A DNA stretch of 64,000 bases from Pithys albifrons albifrons (taxonomy: Eukaryota > Chordata > Aves > Passeriformes > Thamnophilidae). The translations under genes were made by a program, and so were the position numbers. Positions 1-11,914 of the stretch are shown here, in pieces; position 1 is the first letter of the stretch; each line of letters begins with the position of its first letter. The stretch is from the NCBI RefSeq assembly GCF_047495875.1, contig NC_092462.1, positions 42,383,669 to 42,447,668 on the forward strand. Direction: 5' to 3'. The notes under the pieces were generated by a model that did no database searches, was not told the origin of the DNA, and saw only the letters and a list, made by a program, of their open reading frames with translations.

Positions 1-17
1 GATACGTATGTATTTAC

Positions 18-3000
18 CTTAGCATTTTTTCTCTTCATATTCTTTAATTCCTGCACTCCTGCTATCTACAAAGGAAAAGAAGAATTACAGATTGACTATG
101 GATCTTGAGTTCATTGCTATCCTAAAAACACTGCTGCAAGAATGACTTCGGAATAAGGTAAGAAGATATTTACAAAAACCAACACTGTTTCAAAGGCAGA
201 TTACAAGAGTATCAGTTGTGTATTGACTGTGTCCTCATGCCAGAGGAAGACTGTTGTACAAAATTAGTGCAATATACTCCTTGTACCAATTACTGTAATA
301 CTGGCTTGATTTTTCTGTAACTTTACATATATGTATAAATCTAACCTTTTTAAAACTTACTGCTTCTAATGAAACACTCAGAGCTATACTTTTAGTACTT
401 ATCCATTGTACTTATCACAACTCCTAAAAAGTTCTGAGTTCATTTTACTCATTGCAATTAGTGAGAAGAAATCTCAGTTTTCCAAGCCCATCAGCTTGTT
501 ACAGAATCACAGAATGGCTCAGGCTGGAAGGGACCACAGTGGGTTGTCTGGTCCAACCTCCCCACTCAAGTAGGGTCATCTCCAGAGCACATGGCACAGG
601 ATCATGTCCAGAGGGGCCTTGAGTATCTCACAGTTACAGTTATGTTCAAACTGTTAATTAAAACAGGATGATTTTCCCTGGACTATGTCAGTCTTACTCA
701 GGCCTCTAGAGTCACTGAGACACAGTATAAAAATTAAACCATTGGCTTTTTAAAACTCTACTCCATGAGATTTTAAAACAGTGTTTGACATAGCTGTATG
801 CTTGTCCAAATTATGCAGCTCTCCAGTTTTCCTATATAGTGATTTAGATAGGACAAACACTTCAGGATTATTAGATGCCTCCCTGTTCTCAAAAGCTGAC
901 AATTTTGCAAAGTACTTGCATGACAGCAGTGTTGTGTTTAGAGGCAATTCTCATAAAAGCCTGCACAGAGGTATCAAATCACAACCTGCACACAATAAAC
1001 TCTGGTAAATTTTACATATTGTAAAATAAATGTGTGAAGAACAACATAAAACCATAGGCCCTTTGACCACAAAATTGATTTTATTTCTGGTGTACTTACA
1101 AGATCGATGATTTGGTCCTTGAAAGCAGAACAGAAGTCGTTGATAGCTTTTCTGCAAATGTTTGATTCTATGCTTTGTCTGGAGAAGTCAGAGGGACAGA
1201 ACACAACCTATTTGGTTTAGTAAAGGGAAAATCTCATCCAAAAACATTCCTCCTCTGAATAACGAATAAAACCCAATGTTAAGCTGCTAGGCAACTGCAG
1301 ATGTTTCATACATTACCAATAGCTTAATTTCTACCTTGAAAAATGTCAGCTGAGATGTGTTGTTGTTTGAAAAAATATCAAATCCTTGGGATCATGCCAA
1401 GATCACATATGAAAAAAACTTGTATCATAGAAAGTTAACAATCATTAAAATTACATCAGAATGTAACCATGCAATATTGCATTCCCTAAAGGACAGCTCA
1501 CTAGCCAAAAATACAGGTAATTCTTTTAAAAACTTTGAACGTTCAGTCAGAGGAAAGCAGAATATTTACCTGTAATTTGCTGCTATCCTCTCAACTTCAG
1601 CCAGAACAACATCCAGTTCTGTAATATCTCCAGCAGATCTCGTCAGCTCTTTGGGACACCAAACATGTACAGAATGTCGGCTATCCACTGAAACAACAGA
1701 ATAAATATAAGTGTTACACAACTCAGGTACATGTTCCAAAAGAATAGAAAAATTATTGTTCTCACCATCAAAATAACTATCTACAAGTTATCAATATTTC
1801 AATATCAAATTTGAGAAGAATGATATATTATTTATTTAATTTGTCTTTGGCTGAGCAACTATGATAGATTTATACAGGAACCCTTTAGAATTGGGATGAT
1901 CAATCACATACAACTTACTCTATCATTTTAAGGAAGTCTAGGAACACATTAGTAAACTAACTGATAAATTACATAGTGTACTGTAGACATTTTTTGTGTT
2001 GTAAAAACTGTTAGCCTGAATTTAGGCAACCCATATTACTCAAAGAATCAAGAGCTTTTCTATTTGTCTTTTTCAAATTATTTTTATTTTATCTTTGTAT
2101 ACATTTTGTATTAATACCATATATGCTTCCTATCTACAAATATATTTCTTTAAACTTTGCAATAGTATTACCTAATTCCCCAAGAAGTTAAACAATATTT
2201 CTTCACACCTCCCAAAATGTCATTCTAGCACTACAACATGATGGAATCCCATTCAAAGGAAGCAAGATGACACAGGAGAAACAGTTTCTCCCTACTGAAA
2301 AATGCCACTGTCTTGAAGCTCCATGTCTCAAAGGTCCTGTCTCAAAAGTCTTTATACCAACAGCTGTGCCCACACTGCATGTCAGGGGCACTCCAAGTTC
2401 TGCCTCAGCTGCTGCTCGAGGCTTCCAGACCAAGGAATGCACCTCTTACAGCTTCATATCCACAGCCCCAGACTGCCCTCCAAAGGGAACCAGGCTGCCT
2501 TAGAGGTATAATGCATATGATGCTTTACCCCTTCAGGAGAGGAATAGGCCAGTCCAGGGATGCAAAACACACGAATGAAATGGGGGTATATACTAAAACT
2601 GAAAGCAAAACCTCCCATTTCTAGAAGCAGCAGCACAAAATTTGCTGAGTTGGAAGGGACCCATAAGGATCGAGTCCAACTCTTAGGCCTGCATGGGACC
2701 ATCCCCAAGAGTCACACCACATGCCTGAGAGTACTATCCAAATGCTTCTTGAGCCCTGGCAGGCTTGATGCTGTGACCACTTCCCTGGGAGCCTGTTCCA
2801 GCACCCAACCACCCTCTGGGTGAAGATTGTTTTCCTAATATCCAACCTAAACCTCCCCTGACACAACTTCAGGCCATTCCCTTGGGTCCTGTCACTGGTC
2901 ACCACAGAGATCAGTACCTGACCATCCTCTTCCCCTCACAGGGAGGTCTCCCCTTAGTTTCCTCTTCTCTAGGCTGAACGGACCAAGTGACCTCAGCCGC

Positions 3001-6000
3001 TCCTCACACAGGTCACCCTCAAGGCCGTTCACCATCTTCATAGCCCTTGTTTGGACACTCTCTAACATCTTTATATCCTTCTTATACTGTGGCACCCAAA
3101 ACTACACTCAGGACTTGAGGCAAGGCCAAATCCAGTGCAGAGCAGAGCAGGACAATCCCCTTCCCTCGACCAGCTGGCGATGCTTTGCCTGATGCCCCCC
3201 CAGGACAGGGTTGGCCCTCCTGGCTGCCAGGGCACTGCTGACTTGTATTCAACTTGCCATCAACCAGGACTCCCAGGGCCCTTTCTGTGGCACTGCTTTC
3301 CAGCATCTTATGCCCCAGTCTGTACACACATCCTGGCTTGCCCCATCCCAGAATCCATCACTTCCCCTTGTTTAATTTCATATGCTTAGTGATTGCTCAG
3401 TCCTCTAATTTGTTGAGGTCTCTGTGCAGGTCCTCCCTGCTTTGAGGGAGTCAACAGCTCCTTCCAGTTTTGTGTCATCTGCAAACTTGCTTACTATCCC
3501 TTCCAGTCCTGTGTCCAAGTAATTAATGAAGATATTGAAGGGCACAGGGCCTGAGATGGAGCTTCAGAACCCCATTAGTGACAGGTCACCAGTCTGGTGT
3601 CACCCCATTCACTGTCACCCTCTGTGCTCGCCCTGTGAGCCAAATGCTCACCCACCACATGATGTTTATCCAGCTGTGCTGGACATTTTGTCCAGAGGGA
3701 TCCTATGAGAGACAGTATCAAATGCCTTAATGCAATCCAAAAAGATTAAAATCAACTGGTTTCCCTTGATCAACTTGATGGGTTACGTTGTCATAGATGG
3801 AACTCAGGTTTGACAAGTGGGACTTCCCTCTCATGAAGCTGTTCTGGCTGTGACCAATGACTGTGTTGTCTTTCAGGTGTTTTTCAGTACCTCCCAGAAT
3901 AATCTTCTCCATAACTGTACCAAGCACTGAAGTGAGACTGACAGGCCTGTAGTTTCTGGGGTCTTCCTTCTTGCCCTTCTAGAAAATCTGGACAATGCTC
4001 ACCAGCTTCCAGTCAGCTGGGACCTCTCTGGATTGTCAAGACCTCCCAAAAATCATTGAGAGAGGTTTTGCAATGACATCAGCCAGCTCTTTGAGGATTC
4101 TAGGATGAATCCCATCAGGCTCCATAGTTTTGAAGGGATTCCATCTGGAGCAGCAGATCCCACAGTTTCAGGGTCAACTGGGAGTTGATCATTCTCACAG
4201 TCAGGGTCCTCCAGCTCAGGGCACTGAGTCCCCCTTGGTCCATCATCCATGTTGAAGACAGAGGCAAAGAAAGCATTAAACACCTCTGCCTTGTCTCTGT
4301 CCCTGATTGTGAGGTGACCATCCTCATCCTGTAACAGGCAATGACATTTCTATACTGCCTATTGCCATTAATATGTTTGAAAAAACTCTTTTTGTTGTCC
4401 CCCACATTTCTGGCAGCTTCAACTCCAACTGAGCTTTGGCCACATGAATTTTCTCTCTACAGTGGCAAGCAACTTCTTTGAATTCTTCCCATGTCACCTG
4501 ACCTCGCTTCCACTGGGTATATGCCTTCCTATTTTGCCTTATCTCCAAGAGTATGTTTCTAGATACCAGAAACTAAAACCATGGAAACACATTCATCTTG
4601 AATGAGGAAAAGCTATATGGGAGTTTTGAAAAGTCTACTTTACCGGAAGAATCTGATGTGTTCTCCTCTGAAGGCTGCTTCTTTTTCTCCTGGAACTGAG
4701 TACTATTCAGAGCCTTCTGTGATACAAAAAGCAGATTAACTTTCAAATTAAACTCTTTTGTTATTAATTTAAAATTCTGAGAGATGGCAATTAGGCAGAA
4801 TGCAGGAAAGCATTTCCTGCCTGAAACATCAGTATCCTTTACAAAGGCCTGTTTCATCAGCATCCCAGCACAGTGACCACCCTGCTGTGGGACAGTGGCT
4901 GCCCAACACCACTGACCAACTGACACGTTTGCCACTGGCCATGCAGGACTAGAAACATGTTATGGAGCATAAGGACCCTCAGTCAGCATAGTCATTGTGC
5001 AGCATTAACATTTCCCAGTGATCAGCAGTGCCTACACACCTTACTTTCCACTCACATTCCATCCAAATTCTTTCTCTACTTTGACTACTTTGTGACCCCA
5101 ACAGCACTTCTGCACACATCCAGCTGCATACATCCAGCTTACTGATGAAAGAACAGCATTCTGTACTGAATCTCACAACATCATTTTCTACAATTCCAAT
5201 AAATTTCAATAAGGAAAAAGCTTTTATACAAACCACTGCACAGCTTCTTTTATCACAGGTCTACCTTCAAGCGTGCAGATGGTTAACTTCCTCTATGTGT
5301 CTGTAAGCTAAGTGGGCCAAAAGCATTTTAAATAATGAAATAGTTCTTCATTCTAATACATATTCAAAATTAATTTTACCAATATTCTTTTCTCTCATAG
5401 ATTTGTTTGCTTCAATACTGAACAAGCACAAAGGATTTATAGTCCATCTAGTATGCCATTCTTCAAGCACACATATTCTAGATACAAAGAAGATATTTGA
5501 AAGAAGGAAAGAACATATTCCCAAATGAGCAAGAGAATAGGCTACAGGATCCAGAACACCTCGCTATGATGTTATATTCCTCAATGACTGTAGCTTTAAG
5601 CATTTCACTAGGCCATTACACAGGAATACTCTGAGGATTGATTATTTTGGATATAATTAAGTACTAAGGTACTACTAAGAAACAAATGGAATGTCTTCCT
5701 CTCACCCCATCCTCTAATGCAGTCATGGCATCAAGTAAGCTAAAATTAAATTGACTGATAATAGTCATGTAACTTTTTCTGTACCACAGTCTCCTTAGGA
5801 GGTCCACCTGCAGCATCAGCTGTGTTGAATCTCTGCACATCACCATCAGATGTCTTTGAGCAATGCATTTTTTTACTGGGAAAAGAAAAACATGCACTAA
5901 CACACCAAGAAAGAATGATCTTCACCACATACACAACATCATCTTCCATTTTGGGGAATATTTTGTACTATGTCACTTAGTCTGTGTTTCCCATGTAGAC

Positions 6001-9000
6001 TACATAACGAGTTTCAAATGGGCATGTAAAGGGAACAGAACTCTCATCCCTCAGCAGCAACCCGCACGACTGACACTGGGATAGCCACGGTGTACTGAGC
6101 AGAAACTTGGAAACAGACAAAATTCTCATTGAGGACTTTTAGCAGGAATGGAGAAGGTTTTGTTGGGGAGAGGTGAGGTTGAAAATCAAAGTAACAATGC
6201 TCTGACAATATACTCTCATACAAGTACTATTATTGTCTTGCTATTCAATGAGAACTATTTCACATTTAAATCTGATTTAACAGATGAGAAATATACAAAA
6301 ATTTGAATTAAAATATTAAAATATTTAAAAAATAATTTTCTTTGTGACATATAATTTAACTAGCTTCTACCCATTTTTCAGTTTTTCCATCTTTTAACAT
6401 TAGACATCAGCATTTAGAGAACTAATTAATACCTCACAGAAGCATTTTGAAAATCTGTTCATATAAAAACTTAAATCACTGTACTGCTTACAGAAGGCAG
6501 ACTCAGATTTATTGTACTATTTCTTTTCTACAATCTTCAACCTCACTCTTTTGGTTTCTCCTCTGGAAAATTTTAAGTTAAAGCATCTGTTTAATAACCA
6601 GCCAGGGAAACTTGACAAACAGAACATTTTTCCCACTCAATCTAAAGATGAAATTAAATGCTGGAATTTTTTTTTCACCAGACCTTCTTTCTGTATGTTG
6701 CCTTTGTGGTGCTGAAACATGAGCAAGTGACTCAGTTTGTGAATGTTCCTCTTCATAAGCATCCACAGCAGTACTATGCAAAGGGTGATCTACAAAGAAC
6801 AGAAAATAAGCTGCATAAAAACTGCTCTCATCTCTTGAAGCAAGGAGCACTGCTAAGCATTTAGTTAAATATTTGTGGTTTGCTATTAAAAAGGAAGTTC
6901 TGGTTAAAAGTATTTTTTGAGGATTAGGAAAAAATATGTAGTGCAAAGTTTTATGGTTTCTGTACCCATCCACCTGCTGTTTCTTCACAAACTGAAACCA
7001 AAAGTGCAGGAAAGCTCAGCATGTACACATGGCATATAGCAACCAAAATATTTTGTACAGTGTCTTCAAGGTCTCTCTTTGCTATAGCAAACATAAATCT
7101 ACACATTTAAACAGCTACTTTCCAACTTTTTTTAGATATAGACTTTAAGCTGCTTTATTGGACACTATAAGAAGGCGGTTCCAGCTGCTACAGAATATTT
7201 GTCAATGTAGAATTCTTGAAGGCAGCTACCCAAATAGATTGAACTCTGGGAACTCAGAGGTTTCAGCATGCCTTCAGTAGTATGAAATTCTTTTTTCAAA
7301 CACAATGCCACAAAAAGTTTGTGTTAGTTTACATTTATAGTAGGCATCCTTTTTATAGTAAATACATAGCACAGAAGTGAGGAAAAGAAGAGCTTTTCAT
7401 CTTGCAGCCTTGCCCTTATAACAACCCTTTTGCTAATTTTTTCTTTATAGCTCATTTTCAATGCTCTTTGCAGTAGTCACATGTATATTTTCCATAATTT
7501 TCTTAGAATAATAACTACTACAGTTGAGAAATAGCTCTTAGCATTTTTTCTACAACTTCTAATTACAGTTTTTCAAATATTTATATAATAATAACAGAGG
7601 ACATCATATAGGAGCATCTACTTAATCTAAACTGATTCTCTGCCTGTACACTGAGGCCTCATTACAGAAGTCCAACACAAAGCATGGAAGTTGTTTTAAT
7701 TACTCACCAAAATTGATACATTTTTATGTTATTTTTTTAAAGAACATTGGAAAGTGGCACAACAACATCCCTCTGAATGTCCAAACTTGCTGCCCTGAAC
7801 ACCCTTACAATAGCAAAATTTTCATTTCATGATTTGTGTAATTTAATAGAGAACAACTTCAGATACTGAACTTTGGGTTTTAAATGTAAATTCTTACACA
7901 ACTGCAAGATTATAATCTGTGAAATTCTACCGTTCAGACTATAAAACAAACAGCCAGTATTTTTCTGTTAACTTTTACTTGCACATATTACATCATTATT
8001 CCTGTTACTTCCTAAATTATAGAAAGCAACATAAAAACTCTTTGTCTCTCGTAGCCATTACTTTCTCTGGCAAAGAACCAATACCTTTCCCTAGGTAAGT
8101 ACTAAAGTATTTTGCCCATATGGTTTGTTTCTGAAAATCGTACATTAAATTACATTCAATTTAATACTAACCAAAGGAATCATCAAGCTCCTCAAGCTGA
8201 TTTGTTTCTGCTACCTTCAATATCCTTGAGACATCTGGTTCCTCAAGTGGAAGTGATTTCCAGCGCAGATTGGAATTGGCTTTGTGTTTCTGGATGGGTA
8301 CGAAATTAACAGATGGATTATCCAGCTTTTGAGTGTACAACAGATTAAAGATGACAACGAATTTCAGGAACATTTGACTAGAAATACATTTAACCAGGAC
8401 CATATTAACTACTGAGCTATGGCATGAAATAGCTGGAGCCTGTTTTTATCTCAGGCTATGGGGTTTTTGCCCTAAGAGAAGTGATGGCACAAAATGTCTA
8501 AGTTCTGCTATTTGATACTGTACTCTAGTGAGCGTTGTCTTATTTCATAGAAATAAGTGTACAAGCTTAGAAATAACAGTCTAATATCTGGTTTCTGTGA
8601 TCTGTAGCCTTTTTCTTTTCAGGCATTAAAATATTTCTTCTTTCATCTCTTTATTACATAAATTTCCATTCTTGCCTAATTGATTTTTTTCATTTTAAAA
8701 AACTGGAAAGTTATAGTGTAACTTCTTATAAAAAGTGGAATTTTTAAATTAAGGATTACACAGATACTTCTATAAAACAGAAGGGTAGAGGAGAATGACA
8801 GGGGTTTATGAAACAGTTGTGTGTCATTCATATCAACTGGAAGTGAATTTCCTCACTAATTGGTGTGTGTGCATGGAGGGTAATTTATAACCAGAAAACA
8901 GGAAGGTCTACACAGCTTGCTGAGCTTTTTAGCCCACAAGTTCTGTAATGGTACCAAGCATAGATACATCAACTATTTCCTCTAGAAATTGTTCTCTTTT

Positions 9001-9752
9001 CTTTTATGAGGCTGCTTTTAAATTTTTGCCTGTTTGAAAGTCAATGGCCCATTCTGTACTACTCTTAGAAGGAAAAAAAGAGAATCCCACACACTCGCCC
9101 CAGGCCTGCTCGAGCAGCGACTGTACACACTTCCAATGCCCGTGCAAACCAAGCCCTGCATTAATTCCTGTGCATCCACCTCCAGAAACAGCGCCCTGAC
9201 TGCACGGGAACACAAGACAGAATCACAGAATACCTGGGACTTACTCGGATCACTGAAGTCCAAACCCTGGCTCTGCCCAGGACAGCGCCAGAATCTCACC
9301 ATGTACCTGAGAGCACCAGCCAAACGCCTCTGTCAGACTTGGTGCTGTGACCATTGCCCCGAGGAGCCTGTTCTAGTGCCCAGAATCTTCCGGATGAAGA
9401 ACCTTTCTCTAATTATCCAACCCAAACCTCCCCTGAGGCAACTTCAGGCCATTCCCTCGGGCCCTGTCACTGGTCACCAGAGATCAGTGCCTGAACCTCT
9501 CCCTTCCCCTGTGAGGCAGCTGAGCCCGCAGCGAGGTCTCCCCCCTGCCTCTCCCCAGGCTGAACACAAGTGCCCTTCTTCCCTCCCTTCCTCCCTCAGC
9601 CGCTCCCCCCGCGGCTTCCACCCAGGCCCTTCACAACCTCTGGACTCCACAAAAACACAACGCTGGCTCGTTTCAATTCTGCCCAACCTGGCAAAACTTA
9701 CCTGTAGCTTACAGCTGGTAGGATTCTTCTTTATTTTCTTCTTCGCAGACAT
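18..9752 (-). CDS. CENPU: CENP-U (centromere protein U), 5' eight coding exons, 3' end outside window
   Basis: CENP-U (MLF1IP/PBIP1) belongs to the CENP-O/P/Q/R/U group of the constitutive centromere-associated network and recruits Plk1 to kinetochores. Visible coding exons, minus strand: 9752-9702, 8325-8172, 6789-6684, 5875 to about 5785 (or 5808), 4716-4644, 1687-1570, 1178-1100, 65-18. The start is the ATG at 9752, which opens a lysine-rich 17-residue exon with a GTAAGT donor. Exon 3 carries [12 protein letters not shown], resembling the human segment around the Plk1-phosphorylated Thr78. Exon 6 (VHVWCP...ELDVVL) and exon 7 ([10 protein letters not shown]) match the conserved C-terminal half of the family, and exon 8 ([10 protein letters not shown]) begins the coiled coil. 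Phases agree across all other junctions. The exon 4 donor is uncertain: 5785 keeps the frame into exon 5, and a further small exon between 4 and 5 is not excluded. The remaining C-terminal exons lie left of position 1. The protein is shorter than human in the acidic middle region. Confidence 0.9.
503..635 (-). mobile_element. CR1 LINE 3' fragment
   Basis: The plus strand reads CAGAATCACAGAATGG followed by GGCTGGAAGGGACC and GTCCAACCTCC, which is the reverse complement of the CR1 3' end. It lies in the CENPU intron between exons 7 and 8. Confidence 0.8.
2630..4562 (-). mobile_element. CR1 LINE, 5'-truncated, about 1.9 kb, with decayed ORF2
   Basis: The plus strand starts with the CR1 3'-end signature (TTGCTGAGTTGGAAGGGACC). 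Minus-strand frames then contain reverse-transcriptase-type CR1 ORF2 pieces: [20 protein letters not shown] near 3800, NAFFASVFN near 4270, and a basic [10 protein letters not shown] segment near 4520. The frame is split by several stops and shifts, so the copy is dead. It lies in the CENPU intron between exons 5 and 6, in the same orientation as the gene. Confidence 0.9.
8046..8850. repeat. Left arm of inverted duplication containing CENPU exon 2
   Basis: The 805-bp left arm is the reverse complement of 10270-11073, with both ends readable. The outer edge is the GTCTCTCGTAGCC block near 8046, and the inner edge is the CTGGAAGTGAATTT block ending at 8850. By eye the identity is very high, with one substitution across roughly the exon-bearing half and clustered differences around 8490-8580. 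This arm is the one in CENPU coding context. Confidence 0.93.
8172..8325 (-). CDS. CENPU: CENPU exon 2 (inside left arm of the inverted duplication)
   Basis: This 154-nt exon encodes 51 residues plus one base (LDNPSVNF...ELDDSF). The acceptor is CTCAAAAG and the donor GTTAGT. It joins exon 1 in phase 0 and exon 3 in phase 1, producing ...SFDHPLHST, which aligns with the human ...TFDPPLHST context. The whole exon is duplicated in inverted orientation at 10791-10944. Confidence 0.88.
9219..9650 (-). mobile_element. CR1 LINE fragment in CENPU intron 1
   Basis: The CR1 reverse-complement hallmarks are CAGAATCACAGAATACC at 9220, CAACCCAAACCTCCCCTGAGGCAACTTCAGGCCATTCC as separate blocks near 9420-9460, and CCCAGGCTGAACA near 9556. 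It lies between exon 1 and exon 2, within the inverted-repeat spacer. Confidence 0.75.
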
Positions 9753-9879
9753 TTCGCTACTCAGGATATGCTGAGGATAAAGTTGGTGAAAAATTATCCC
9801 CGACGCAAAGCACCTTTCTCCGTGTCAGTATCTGCGAGAGAGCGGGAGATCTTTGTTACTTCAACTAACGCTCAGAGCA

Positions 9880-10240
9880 CTTCAAAAGCAGTAAAACTCC
9901 CTTCGTTAGCCTAGAGCGCTGTATAACGTCTGTACACACACGCATGTGTCCGCACCCAGCCCGGCACACAAACAAAAATCGCGCCGATTGCGCCGCTCAG
10001 GCCGCGCTGCCTCCCGGGCCCACAGGCGGGCAGGGCTCGCCCTCGCCCCGCCCTCCGAGCAGGGCCCGGCCAGGCCCGCAGGGCCCTCCCTCTTCCAGCC
10101 GCCCTTCCAGGCGGGAAGGGAAGGAAGTGCGGACGCGGGGAGGAGCGGCCGGTAGAGGGAGCGGGACAGCCCCGCTGTGGGGCCCACCCCGAGCGTGTCA
10201 CGGCAGTCACCCAACCCGCGCTCTGCCGAGTGGTTCGCCT
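9880..10240 (-). promoter_or_regulatory. CENPU: CpG-island promoter of CENPU
   Basis: A sharply GC- and CpG-rich block lies immediately upstream of the CENPU ATG at 9752. It contains GC-box-like CGCCC/GGGCGG runs and no clear TATA element. This fits a housekeeping cell-cycle gene. It sits inside the spacer between the two arms of the inverted duplication, so the same duplicated DNA flanks it on both sides. CpG-island promoters often fire in both directions; whether this one does cannot be read from the sequence. Confidence 0.7.
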
Positions 10241-10269
10241 TTAATGTCTGACTAAAAAAAACCCCACTA

Positions 10270-11073
10270 AAATTCACTTCCAGTTGATATGAATGACACA
10301 CAACCGTTTCATAAACCTATGTCATTCTCCTCTACCCTACTGTTTTATAGAAGTATCTGTGTAATCCTTAATTTAAAAATTCCACTTTTTATAAGAAGTT
10401 ACACTATAACTTTCCAGTTTTTTAAAATGAAAAAAAATCAATTAGGCAAGAATGGAAATTTATGTAATAAAGAGATGAAAGAAGAAATATTTTAATGCCT
10501 GAAAAGAAAAAGGCTACAGATCACAGAAACCAGATATTAGACTGCTATTTCTAAGTTTGTATACTTATTTCTATGAAATAAAGCTCACTAGAGTACAGTA
10601 TCAAATAGCAGAATTTACATATTTTGTGCCATCACTTCTCTTAGGGCAAAAACCCCATAGCCTGAGATAAAAACAGGCTCCAGCTATTTCATGCCATAGC
10701 TCAGTAGTTAATATGGTCCTGGTTAAATGTATTTCTAGTCAAATGTTCCTGAAATTCATTGTCATCTTTAATCTGTTGTACACTCAAAAGCTGGATAATC
10801 CATCTGTTAATTTCGTACCCATCCAGAAACACAAAGCCAATTCCAATCTGCGCTGGAAATCACTTCCACTTGAGGAACCAGATGTCTCAAGGATATTGAA
10901 GGTAGCAGAAACAAATCAGCTTGAGGAGCTTGATGATTCCTTTGGTTAGTATTAAATTGAATGTAATTTAATGTACGATTTTCAGAAACAAACCATATGG
11001 GCAAAATACTTTAGTACTTACCTAGGGAAAGGTATTGGTTCTTTGCCAGAGAAAGTAATGGCTACGAGAGACA
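10270..11073. repeat. Right arm of inverted duplication (upstream of CENPU promoter)
   Basis: This 804-bp segment repeats 8046-8850 in reverse complement across a 1419-bp spacer that contains CENPU exon 1 and its CpG island. It ends next to the 3' terminus of a minus-strand CR1 fragment (from about 11083). Because it lies upstream of the promoter and is reversed, CENPU transcription does not read it in sense. Confidence 0.93.
10791..10944 (+). pseudogene. Inverted extra copy of CENPU exon 2
   Basis: The 154-bp copy keeps the acceptor (CTCAAAAG), the open reading frame and the GTTAGT donor of CENPU exon 2, but on the plus strand. No companion CENPU exons are found on the plus strand. The one residue difference in the surrounding open frame (V to I) lies in the flanking intron part, not in the exon. 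It is most likely a non-functional by-product of the inverted duplication. Use by a divergent transcript from the CpG island is possible but unsupported. Confidence 0.8.
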
Positions 11074-11082
11074 GTTTTTTCG

Positions 11083-11275
11083 CAGAATCATAGAATCGAT
11101 TGGGTTGGAAAAGACCTCCGAGATCATCAAGTCCAACTCTTGGTCCAACTCCAGTCCATTTACTCAGTACCACGTCCAATCTCAGTTTAAAAATCTCCTG
11201 GGATGGTGAATCCACCACCTCTCTGGGCAGGCCATTCCAATGCCTGACCACTCTCTCTGTAAAGAATTTTGGAAT
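11083..11275 (-). mobile_element. CR1 LINE 3' fragment adjoining the right arm
   Basis: CAGAATCATAGAATCGATTG at 11083, then TTGGAAAAGACCTCCGAGATC, GTCCAACTCTTGG and the CTCTGTAAAGAATTT block, are the reverse complement of a CR1 3' end. Its terminus lies about 10 bp from the edge of the inverted duplication. Confidence 0.85.
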
Positions 11276-11914
11276 GGAAACAATTGAACAAGATCACTTC
11301 TGTAAAGATAAACCTGAAATCAAGTATCAAAAACTCACAGCGGTTCATAAGTTAATTTAAAACACACAAAAATAGTACTCGCTGTAACAGTGTGGAAAAA
11401 ACCCCAAACAACCCAAAAAACCAAGTAGGCTTTACCTTGAAACCTTTTAATTCCATCTCTGGCAATTAAATTACTCAGCAATTAAATTCAGCAATTCATC
11501 AAGGCTCACTAGTTGAGGGGCCTTTGATGTCACATCTCTTCATCCACAGGTGCAACTGTTCTTTCAAAGATGTTTGCTGCTAACACCTACCCACTGTTAC
11601 CTAACCCAGGAAGCTCTAACAGTGAAATGAGCACTTTAGGATTAACAGGTGGTGAGTTGTCTTTAGACTTCTCAGTTACTGGCTATAGCACCCAGTCTCA
11701 TTGAGCAGGCCATTGAGGCAAAGGTGATACAGCAGAGCTTTCTTTCTGTAGTGTCACGTGGCTCTTCTAGAAAGGCTTCTTTGATGGAATGCACTATGAA
11801 CATAAACCTTAGATGCAGCTTTCATCCATCGCAGCCCCCTCCACTAGGAGAGGTTTGGTGACACTTCACTCTGTCCTTCCAAGCAGCACACGCACATACT
11901 TGAATATGTTATTG

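Noticed and set aside
9034..9774. Plus-strand frame of 246 codons
   Set aside because: It runs through a reverse-complement CR1 fragment and antisense to CENPU exon 1; the sequence is repeat-derived.
10713..10949. Open frame on the plus strand as a possible separate gene
   Set aside because: It is the inverted copy of the CENPU exon 2 region, bounded by splice sites and without an initiator in its own context; treated as a duplicated exon.
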